Source: Candidatus Rifleibacteriota bacterium (GTDB taxonomy: Bacteria > Muiribacteriota > Ozemobacteria > Ozemobacterales > Ozemobacteraceae). Taken from it: a DNA stretch of 64,000 nt. This document shows, one piece after another, positions 55,029 through 63,168 of the stretch. The notes below the pieces were generated by a model that was not told the origin of the DNA, made no database searches, and was given only the letters and a program-made list of their open reading frames with translations. The position numbers and the translations under genes were made by a program. Position 1 is the first letter of the stretch; each line of letters opens with the position of its first letter. The stretch covers positions 1 through 64,000 of the forward strand of contig JADFXM010000001.1 in assembly GCA_015233565.1 (NCBI GenBank), written 5' to 3'.

Positions 55029-57125
55029 GTGCGACGCGAAGAAGGGAACGAAGGAATCCTCACGCTCTATCCCGCAACCATAAAACTTGAGCAGTTGGTC
55101 TACAATGCTCTTCGCTCGCTTCCCCGACGGTCAGCAACCCCTGGTCGGGAATACAGGAAACCTTCGACGTATGCGTTGGCTGCAGCACGCCAAGAACAAT
55201 GGAATGAAGCGCGGGAACAGCTAATTCGGGGGGAAGTGGCTACTTGGCTTGAAGGGTTTCCAGGTGCGGGTCGCATGCTGTCAGCGATTCGAAATCTGCT
55301 CCGACGGGAAGAGCTTGATGATGATACCAGGTTGTCAGTGGCGCTTAAGATTCTGAATCCCGATATGCCACTTGTTCGGGCTGACGAGATCGTCACGCCA
55401 AATTGGCTTTTGACGAACCCTGTGGAAGGGTATCAACTCATTAGCGGGCCAGTTCCCGATTTCCTTGATCAGCTCGAATTAGAGCCTTGGCTTTCGCATT
55501 TGAAACAGCGCGAGGTGAATGTTCGAGGGAGAGCCAAAGTGCACGATATTGAGCTCAATGAAGACATTCTTCGTATCCATCTGTTGGGAACATCCCGAAT
55601 AAGGTTTGGAAAGTTGTGGGAAGAACAACGACGACAGAGTCCAGATAGCGACCACAAAGGTCTTGTAATGCTTATGGAGCGAAAGCAAATGACAGATGAG
55701 GATCTTATCCTCCTTCTTTCTGCTTGCCTGGGCCAGTTTCGGCCGCTGAAAGAAATTATTGAAAATGCTTCAGAATTAGCACGAAGGGAAAGCGTTTCAT
55801 ACTTTGAAGAGAGTAGTGCAACTCATCTGCTGCAACAGCCTCGCCGGGAAGTTTTGAAGCAGCTTAACGAGCGTATTGAGAATTTTTCCCGTTGTAATCT
55901 TCAACGGCTTGATGAATGGGCTGATCAATACCGCCTTGAAAAAAGGATTAGTCTCCCCCGCGCGGCAGTTATTCTTTCTGTTCCGGCATATCAGTGGGTG
56001 AAACCCCCCAAGCAAGATTATGTGGCCCAACTATTAGGTTTCTTCGAAAAGCGGATTGCACAATCCATTTCACGTGGTTCACTCGCACGGATGATCATCA
56101 GAAAAACGAGTCCGATTATTGATCTCACCGAACTTGGCACTGATCATATGAGCGCTGCCGGAATTCTTGATCAACTCTTGGAACGTTCTGGCACAGCCAT
56201 ATCCCTTCCCCAAAGCATATTTGCGATGGATCCGTCTTTGGAGAAGCGTCTCCGAACACTTGTCAGTCACGCCGATCTCTTGCGAAGGGATACGGGAATT
56301 AATGGTCTTTATATGGGTTTTCCATTCGTGTTAGTTCAGACTCGTGGTGATGATGTGAAGCCGAGGGTAGCTCCGATTTTGCTCTTGCCAATTCGGATTG
56401 GAATCGAAGTCGGGCAGCGCAGTCGTTTTACAGTAGCCTTTGATAGCGAACGGGAAGAAGTGCGTATCAATCCGGCATTGCAAAATATTTTATCACCCGA
56501 GGTAATGGAGCGCTGGACGGTAACTCGGGACACAGTTTTAAGCTCCACTGTCACAACTTCTGTGGTAATGGACGAATACTCTGTCCTCACAACCTCTATC
56601 CGGCAGCCCTCACTAAACCGATTGCCTGGAGCCGATGTCAAAGTTTCTAAAGACGCCATGGAACTTACCGCTGCAGCGGTTTTATTTCAGGTCACGTTTG
56701 TTGCCCAAGCCATCGTTGAGGATATTCGTCAATTGAAAGCTATTCCTCCTGGAGGAACAGGACTTGAATCGATGCTGAGAATACACGAATTAACCCCGCA
56801 GAGTTTATCCAATCTTTCTGTGGACATGATTGATCCGTTTGCGACTGCTGAAAGCGATCCGACACAAGATCTTGCAGTTCTTCAAGCGCGCAACCCGCCT
56901 GGTCTGGTAATCGAAGGTCCACCTGGGACAGGTAAAAGTCAGACCATCGTCAATATGGTCGCAGATTCGATCGGTCGAAAAAAAAGTATTCTTAATTGTC
57001 TGCCAGAAGCAAGCTGCTCTCGACGTTGTTTACAAACGTCTACAAAGAGAAGGGTTAGAAGACCGGGTAATGATCGTGAGGGATGTCATCAAGGATCGGC
57101 GATCAGTGATAGAGGCAATACGTAA
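55029..57125 (+). pseudogene. large SF1 helicase, N-terminal part (frameshifted)
   Basis: 698 codons. The first 50 may be the remnant of a kinase-like gene (above). The rest is a long region without named motifs, ending with DPTQDLAVLQARNPPGLVIEGPPGTGKSQTIV, the Walker A of DNA2/NAM7-type superfamily 1 helicases (Lys at about residue 635). After the A8 run at 56978-56985 the frame becomes meaningless. With one A removed it would read GRKKVFLIVCQKQAALDVVYKRL, the expected next motif (Ia), so a one-base insertion is very likely. This gene is 5.2 kb in all and is spread over four more fragments. Confidence 0.78.
56978..56985 (+). other. A8 frameshift site in helicase
   Basis: A run of eight A. 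One A fewer restores a motif-consistent frame (GRKKVFLIVCQKQAALDVV). Cause may be mutation, slippage at transcription or translation, or sequencing error. Confidence 0.8.
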
Positions 57126-57459
57126 TCAGGTTGAGGCGATCTTTTCGAACACTGCACCGGTAACAATTTGGATACACCAACGCAAAACTGTGCTTGAGCG
57201 GATCCAGCGGTTAGAGCATCAACTCAATGCCCAAAATGAGATAATTCACCGACGGGATGAGCTTTCTTTATTAACCTATCGCGAGTTGATCGGGGAGCTT
57301 GTGGCGATTGATGAAATGCCTCTCCTGGATGCAGTGATCTTCGAATCCTTTTGTCTGACTGGACTGCCGAGCGCGTCAACGCTGCAAGCGATGTCTGCAC
57401 TGGCCTCGTCGATTTGTGGCTCCGGTCGGACTTTGAAATCAATCCGCTTGCGTTTGTGA
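57070..57459 (+). pseudogene. helicase fragment 2
   Basis: 129 codons in the frame restored after the A8 lesion (IVRDVIKDRRSVIEAIRNQVEAIF). It stays in the correct frame until about DAVIFESF, where a base appears to be missing from the T4 run at 57349-57352; the remainder is out of frame. Confidence 0.7.
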
Positions 57460-58502
57460 AACAGTTTGACTCTGCCCCAGCTCTAGTGGAGCGCTTTCAC
57501 AAGGTTTTTGAAATTTTTTGCAAAGCAGAGAAGTGGCGATGGAAACTGCCAGGAAACGCAGCCGAAACCTGGGCCGTGGAGGACGGAGAAAAATTACGAG
57601 AATGGGCTGATTCTAACCGTTCCAAGCTGTGTTCTTTAAATCAGACCGAGCTTGAGGAGTTAGACCTTTTTGTTGACACCTTCCACGGGAGAGATGGACC
57701 CCGTTCCAGTGGCAAGGCAATCATAACACAGCTAAAAGTGGTCATGGATAAACTTCTTTCGCTGCCAAATGTTCGGTATGTTCGATCACTTTACGAATTA
57801 GTGCAGGAACAGTCAGATCTTGAGTTGGGTGGTTGGATTGTGCTTACAACCCAGGCAATAGGACCCGTTTCGTTTTTTGGTCGCTTGAATCCATGGCGAT
57901 TCTTCAAACGGTGGCGAATTCGTGGGCTTCTGGAAATAATGGCGCCAGAAGTTTCAGACGAACTGATGAAGCACTTCTTAGAAACCGCTCAGCTTGAACT
58001 TACGTTGCGAAGGTTACGATCCAATGTTGATTACATTTTCCGATTTATTGGACTGCCTCCTCAAGACTTCAAACATGCTACTACCGAGGATCTAATCAAA
58101 CCGGCAGGGAGGTTTCTTGATGCTCTTATGCGGGTGTCGGAGCTTGCAGACGCGATTGGGGTGGCCCCGGAACAAAAGCGTCTCTTTGATGCGTTACGTC
58201 AGAAGCGGGTCGGTGCATTTGCCATTCACTTTAGTGAGATTGACAAAGCCTTAGTGCGATACGATGCTCGGAAGAATAGTCTTTCTGCTATTGATACCCT
58301 CGAACCTTGGTTCAAGGAAGGCTGGCTTGCGGTGTGCCGAAGGCGCGTAATGAGTAACAAACCAACAGACGATATCATCGACCCGATTATCGAAAAACTT
58401 CCGACATTACCGCCTATCAGATGTTTAGGATTAAGTCACGAGAGCATTCGTCGGATGTTTGGGCAATGTTTGCGGCGCTTCGCGTATCTGACCAACATTT
58501 GA
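57351..58502 (+). pseudogene. helicase fragment 3
   Basis: 383 codons starting SDWTAERVNAASDVCTGL. The middle part of the helicase, long, helical and rich in Leu, Arg and Glu, with no named motif. It becomes out of frame near 58405 (LPTLPPIRC), where one base is missing compared with the continuing frame. Confidence 0.7.
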
Positions 58503-59113
58503 AGGTGATGAACCCAGGGGTGCTTGGGGAAGCAACGCGGCGGCTTATACGACGGGAAGCTTGCCTTGCCTGGAAGGCCAGAATGGAGCACAACAATCAA
58601 TTGCTGCTCAGTGAGCATGAGGAAATTCAGGAGCTAGTTCGGTCCCTGGCCCAAGCAGAGGGAGAACTTCGGCTACTGAACAGGCAAGCTATATCCTGCA
58701 ATATCGATCCGAGAAAGCTTCGAAACAGGGAATCGTGGAATGATATTACCCGATTCACCGGGCCGCGAGCGAGGCGATTGCGTGAATTCATTGACATGGG
58801 TTCCGAGATTGGGTTGATGGAATTGCGCCCAGTGTGGCTCATGGGGCCAGACGTCGTTAGTCGTATGCTTCCGCTGAAGAAAGCACTCTTTGATAGGGTT
58901 GTTTATGATGAAGCATCACAGATGCCGATTGAATTCGCTGTTCCGAGCCTGTTCAAAGGAAATGTCGTGGTTGTTAGTGGCGACGAAAAGCAGTTGCCGC
59001 CTATGTCATTCTTCTCAAGCCATGCGGCATTAGACGAAGATGATTCAACTGATTTCGATGGCGAAGCAGATGACCTGACCGATGATGAGCGTGCTTTAGC
59101 CACTGAGATCTAG
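58421..59113 (+). pseudogene. helicase fragment 4 (Walker B region)
   Basis: 230 codons. It includes VVYDEASQMPIEFA (DEAx-type motif II) and VVVSGDEKQLPPMSFF (motif III) of SF1 helicases. The frame is closed by an in-frame TAG at 59111-59113; the same frame continues as NRREIKDCSNLLELAKAVLP, so the stop seems to be a nonsense change, perhaps from a Trp codon. Confidence 0.78.
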
Positions 59114-60253
59114 AATCGGCGAGAGATAAAGGATTGTTCCAATCTTCTGGAACTTGCAAAGGCTGTCTTGCCGACAGTTGTTTTGAAAATACATTATCGC
59201 TCTGCGTTCCGTAAGCTCATTGCATTCTCTAACAACGCTTTTTACAAAGGGCAACTCAACGTGCCGGTACTCCATCCAACTTCAGAAATAGATCGGCAAC
59301 GTCCGCTTGAAGTTATTCAAGTCAATGGTCTTTATGAAGATCGGATGAATAAACCTGAAGCCGATACTGTAGTGAACTTACTGGCATCCATCTGGTGCTC
59401 ACAAGAGCGGCCGGTTCCATCAATTGGAGTGGTAACTTTTAATCGCAATCAAGCAGACCTTATCGAAGAATCGCTCGAACTGCGTGCCGAGGAGGATGAA
59501 ATCTTCAGATTGGCCTACATTAGGGAACGGCGGCGGTCTGAGTTTGGTGAAGACATGGGCTTTTTTGTAAAGAATGTAGAGAACGTCCAGGGGGATGAGC
59601 GAGATCAAATAATCTTTTCGACTACGTTTGGCCGGAACAAAAAGGGAACTTTCCGACGGAATTTCGGTGTTCTGGGGCAGAGTGGCGGGGAGCGACGGCT
59701 TAATGTCGCCATAACCCGAGCTCGCCAGAAGGTTACTTTGCTTACATCAATGCCTCTGGAGGAGATTTCAGATTTGGTTGGGAAGGTAGCAAAACCCCAG
59801 CAACCGAGAGACTTCCTTCAGTTGTATTTGGCGTATGCTATTGCATTGTCTGGGGGCCAACATGTCCGAAGTCAAGAGATCCTAAGCCAAGTTTTGGGAG
59901 AGCGCACTCAAACACTTGGCAATATTTCAATGGCAACCGACGGATTATTAAGGTCGGTCGCAAGTTTTATTGAAAGTATGGGTTTAACACCAACATCTTC
60001 AAATGATGGTAGCGCCTTTGCCCTCGATTTTGCAATTCGGCATGAGAGAAAGGGAACCTTTGGTATCGGTATTGAATGTGGTACACAGCGCCATCCTATT
60101 CTTGTGACAGCACGCGCGAGGGAAATATGGCCTCGCAGTGTAACGCAAAAAAATATTCCGACCATTCACCGCGTTTCCATTCGCGGGTGGTATCACAATC
60201 GAGAAGCAGAACAAAACCGGCTTCGACAGGCGATTGAAGAAGCATTAACTTAG
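59114..60253 (+). pseudogene. helicase fragment 5 with C-terminal nuclease-like domain
   Basis: About 379 codons (first internal ATG-like start at 59168). IHYRS (motif IV region), FFVKNVENVQGDERDQIIFSTTFG (motif V) and LNVAITRARQKV (motif VI) are clear. The last 100 residues, FALDFAIRHERKGTFGIGIECGTQRH...IHRVSIRGWYHNREAEQNRLRQAI, resemble the MTES_1575/Vsr-like endonuclease domain often fused to SF1 helicases, with Asp in LDF and Glu in GIEC as likely metal ligands. Such helicase-nucleases are common in anti-phage systems. Confidence 0.78.
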
Positions 60254-60262
60254 GAGGCACCC

Positions 60263-60553
60263 ATGAGTGGACCCAAAGTAGTCAGAATTGTTACTCGCGA
60301 AGAAAAAATTGAGGAAAATAGTCGGAGCGCGATCAAATTGCCGCAAGGGCTACGGCGAGAATGTGAGGCAATTGCCAACGGGGGTGGTGGTGACGAAAAG
60401 CTTGGCAAAAGCATGAAGGCAGATAATGGGGAAATGGTGGTTGAAAAGATATTGCCTGTGGGGGCAGTCGAAGTTCTGTTTGTCGCTGAGGATGAGCTCA
60501 ACATGTCACGACGACCTGAGATCAAAGTTCAACCATTGAAACGATCGAGATAG
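60263..60553 (+). CDS. small protein with MSGPKVVRIVTREE start
   Basis: 96 residues; AGGAGG lies five bases before the ATG and partly overlaps the helicase stop, so it was co-transcribed. The N-terminus MSGPKVVRIVTREE looks, from memory, like a conserved start of longer proteins coded near this type of helicase/AAA cluster. The rest is short and Gly/Lys/Glu-rich and matches nothing I know, so it may be a truncated version. Function unknown. Confidence 0.6.
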   Translation: MSGPKVVRIVTREEKIEENSRSAIKLPQGLRRECEAIANGGGGDEKLGKSMKADNGEMVVEKILPVGAVEVLFVAEDELNMSRRPEIKVQPLKRSR

Positions 60554-61242
60554 TGGGCACTCGATATCCAATAAAATAAGCAAATAGAGACACCCCCCGC
60601 TGTCATGACTGTAAAACTGGCTATTTCTGACCACTTTTTCCCTTGTCGAGGTTACAAATCTATGCGGTTTTGTCCGACCAGGTTTACCGGTAGCTCTGCG
60701 CCACAAAAATCTGAAACGTTAGAGACTGTCAGAAAATCTCGATACATTTTATTCGGTACAAAGCGGCTCGCTGTTGATGCGAGAAGACAGGGCAAAAAAT
60801 TGAGTGGGTACACAAAAAAGTGAATTTTCAGGGATTTTTCGACAGTCTCGTTAGGCATTCTTAGATCAGAAACAACAGAATGGAAATAACAAAAGTGCTC
60901 CAAAAGTTTGGTATTTCCCCACTTTGCAAAATATCCAGTCCGTAGTTTCCGATAGAAGGAATCTAACCTTCAGGGGAAAACTGCGCCTTTTTTAAAAGTT
61001 TTCAAAAAAATTATCACATTATGTTTTTAAAATCTTGCTTTTTTGCCGAAAGGACACAGACTTCGGTCTCTTCAGGATGACAAATCGGATAACAAAAAGA
61101 AAGAAAAAAATACCCTCGAAAAATCCCCTAAAAACCTCTCTGGAAGCACTCCGCGAAGCGGTTAGTTCAAAAGTTATTAAACAGATCGTTATCATGCAAG
61201 AATGTGAGGATAAACAACCAACAGGAATTTCTTTCGGATGCC
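60554..61242. other. intergenic with MITE-like element
   Basis: About 690 non-coding bases after the island genes. It holds the 128-bp inverted-repeat element (60722-60849). Short frames occur, but none is convincing. Confidence 0.55.
60722..60849. mobile_element. MITE or IS remnant with GACAGTCTC ends
   Basis: GAGACTGTC (60722-60730) and GACAGTCTC (60841-60849) are perfect 9-bp terminal inverted repeats, extended imperfectly by AGAAAATC and GATTTTTC. GTTA stands directly outside both ends, as a 4-bp target duplication. The ends resemble those of some insertion sequences. No transposase gene is inside. Confidence 0.65.
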
Positions 61243-61569
61243 TTAAGCCTGTAACAATCGTCTTTGTAAGAGAGTTTGCATATCCCTGCGACCATCGACA
61301 ATCAGGAATACATAGACCTTTTTTTCAATGACTTTATAGATGATTCGGTAGGGCTTGAAAAAAATTTCCCGGAATTCCCGAATTCCTAATTCCAAAAGCT
61401 CTTTCGGGAAACTTCCACGGTATGGAAATTCGCACAGGCTCCCAAATGCCTTTTCAATCTCCACTAGAACATGCTCTGCTCTTCCGGGACTATCATGCCG
61501 GAAGATGTATTCGTAAATCTCGTCAAGATCAATCACAGCGTCATCGGTCAACCAGACCTCAAACTGCAT
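61243..61569 (-). CDS. ParE/RelE-type toxin
   Basis: 108 residues. FEVWLTDDAVIDLDEIYEYIFRHDSPGRAEHVLVEIEKAF, FPYRGSFPKELLELGIREFREI and YRIIYKVIEKKVYVFLIVDGRRD are typical of the ParE/RelE fold (RNase or gyrase-poison toxins). The ATG overlaps the antitoxin stop (TGATG), typical of coupled toxin-antitoxin pairs. Target not predictable. Confidence 0.92.
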   Translation of the reverse strand: MQFEVWLTDDAVIDLDEIYEYIFRHDSPGRAEHVLVEIEKAFGSLCEFPYRGSFPKELLELGIREFREIFFKPYRIIYKVIEKKVYVFLIVDGRRDMQTLLQRRLLQA

Positions 61570-61844
61570 CACCGAAACTCCCGTGCACCACGCATGCGTT
61601 TTAATGCCTCTGATGCGGAGACAACCTTTCCTTCCTCGACCTGCCGATTTCCAAGCGCCAAGATCTTTAAGAGAGCCATAGTTTCTTGAGTTTGTTCGTA
61701 ACTTTCAATATCCTGGATGATCACCTTTGCTTCCCCATTCTGAGTAATGATCAACGGTTCCCGCATCTTGCCCAGATTTCGGATAATTTCAGCGGCATGG
61801 GCTTTCAAAAAGCTAATCGGTTTAATTTGCCTGGCCAGGGTCAT
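61569..61844 (-). CDS. Phd/YefM-type antitoxin
   Basis: 91 residues. RQIKPISFLKAHAAEIIRNLGKMREPLIITQNGEAKVIIQDIESYEQ is the DNA-binding N-domain of Phd/YefM; the C-terminal helix binds the toxin. ATG at 61844 has AAGGAG upstream. It is the first gene of the pair and probably represses the operon. Confidence 0.92.
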   Translation of the reverse strand: MTLARQIKPISFLKAHAAEIIRNLGKMREPLIITQNGEAKVIIQDIESYEQTQETMALLKILALGNRQVEEGKVVSASEALKRMRGAREFR

Positions 61845-62496
61845 TGTTTTTCTCCTTTTCTTAGACATAACCAAATATAGGCCAAAAATAGGTCGCCTGT
61901 CAAGCCTATCCCCCAAAATTCCCACGGTAAATTTGTTCTTGAACGAACATCCGCTTAAATCGAGGAAATAGGATTATCTGAACTTGACGGAAAACCCAGC
62001 TTCTGAAAGGTAGAACTCATGAGAACGAATTTACCGTGCTAAAATTCCAGAACGATTATCCCCTTAGACCTTGCCGGAAATCCTCCCTTCGAGTTGCCCT
62101 TATCCACCCGCAGAAAGCATCTCCCAATCTCAAACTAACTTGTTATCCAACTTAACGCGAGGCTAACAAATTATTATATAGTTTTCGGAAACGCATCTTT
62201 CCAAGTCTGCCCAACTGTTCAACTCTATAGGACACAATACCCAATGATTTGATTTGGTCAGCTTCCGGAAGGTTTGTCCAGTTGCAAACTACAGAAGAAT
62301 TGCATCCGAACCAATAACCTTTCTTTGAAGATAGTTTAGATGGAAAATTCAAAATAGTTTTTTTTCGGAAAACTTGCTCGATTCAGGCTAATTGCACAAA
62401 CTTTTGTTGGTTTGTCCAGTCATCAAAAACATTTATTGCTTTTCATCGAATGTTGAGTTATTATAAGCCCACTTTTTTTGACAGGGAAAACTACCT
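61845..62496. other. intergenic, right flank of island
   Basis: About 650 bases. A 66-codon open frame at 62152-62352 on the minus strand has a TTG start and no ribosome site, so it is not called. No hairpin or promoter is recognised beyond general AT-rich leader sequence ahead of the HTH-EIIA gene. Confidence 0.5.
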
Positions 62497-63165
62497 ATGG
62501 AACTCACATTACATGAAGTTGTAAGGTTATTAAACGTTTCAGAAAAACAAATTCATCAGTGGGTGGATTCAGAGGAGATCCCGGTTTACAGAGTCCAGGA
62601 TCGCCTGATATTTAATAGAGATGAGGTCATTGATTGGGCCGCGGTTAAGCACCTTAACACAACTCTTGAAAAGCTTGAAGACAACATTTCTCCGGTAAAA
62701 CCCAAGCCAATTTTTGTTAATGCTCTGAGACGAGGCGGGGTATTACATGATGTAAAAGGAAATGATCGCCGGGAAGTGTTAAAAGAAATTTCCATCTTAC
62801 TTCCAATGCCTCCAGATTGTGATCGGGACTTGGTTTTTCAAATGTTTATTGCTCGGGAAATTGCAAATTCAACCGGAGTAGGTGATGGAATAGCTTTACC
62901 ACATGTTCAAAATCCGATGATATTGCATGTCCCCGAATCGCAAGTAACAATCGCTTTTTTAAAGAAACCTGTTGATTTTGATGCTCCGGACAAAAAACCT
63001 GTATTTTGTCTCTTTAACATTATTTCCACGTCTGTTAAGGAACACATCCAAATGCTTTCCCATATCGCAAATGTTCTTAGAAACAATGAATTCATGGCCA
63101 CTCTTCGTGAGAAAGGGCCGTTTGAAAAGATTGTCAGGATGGCCGAAATGGCCGAAATTTCTTGA
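62497..63165 (+). CDS. HTH-EIIA (PtsN-like) protein
   Basis: 222 residues. Residues 1-50 are an excisionase/MerR-type helix-turn-helix (LTLHEVVRLLNVSEKQIHQWVDSEEIPVYRVQDRLIFNRDEVIDW). Residues about 70-215 are a PTS EIIA type-2 (fructose/nitrogen) domain, with the phospho-His in GVGDGIALPHV. The pairing suggests a regulator that senses phosphorylation by PTS enzymes. It is followed by the HyfB-like gene after only three bases, an operon sign. No EI/HPr gene was seen. Confidence 0.9.
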   Translation: MELTLHEVVRLLNVSEKQIHQWVDSEEIPVYRVQDRLIFNRDEVIDWAAVKHLNTTLEKLEDNISPVKPKPIFVNALRRGGVLHDVKGNDRREVLKEISILLPMPPDCDRDLVFQMFIAREIANSTGVGDGIALPHVQNPMILHVPESQVTIAFLKKPVDFDAPDKKPVFCLFNIISTSVKEHIQMLSHIANVLRNNEFMATLREKGPFEKIVRMAEMAEIS

Positions 63166-63168
63166 AAA

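Noticed and set aside
60605-60903. Short frames across the MITE-like element
   Set aside because: They run through the inverted repeat and have no transposase motif.
61035-61331. 98-codon plus-strand frame
   Set aside because: Overlaps the ParE-type toxin gene in antisense and has no ribosome site or known motif.
62152-62352. 66-codon minus-strand frame
   Set aside because: TTG start, no ribosome site and no recognisable motif; not enough to call.
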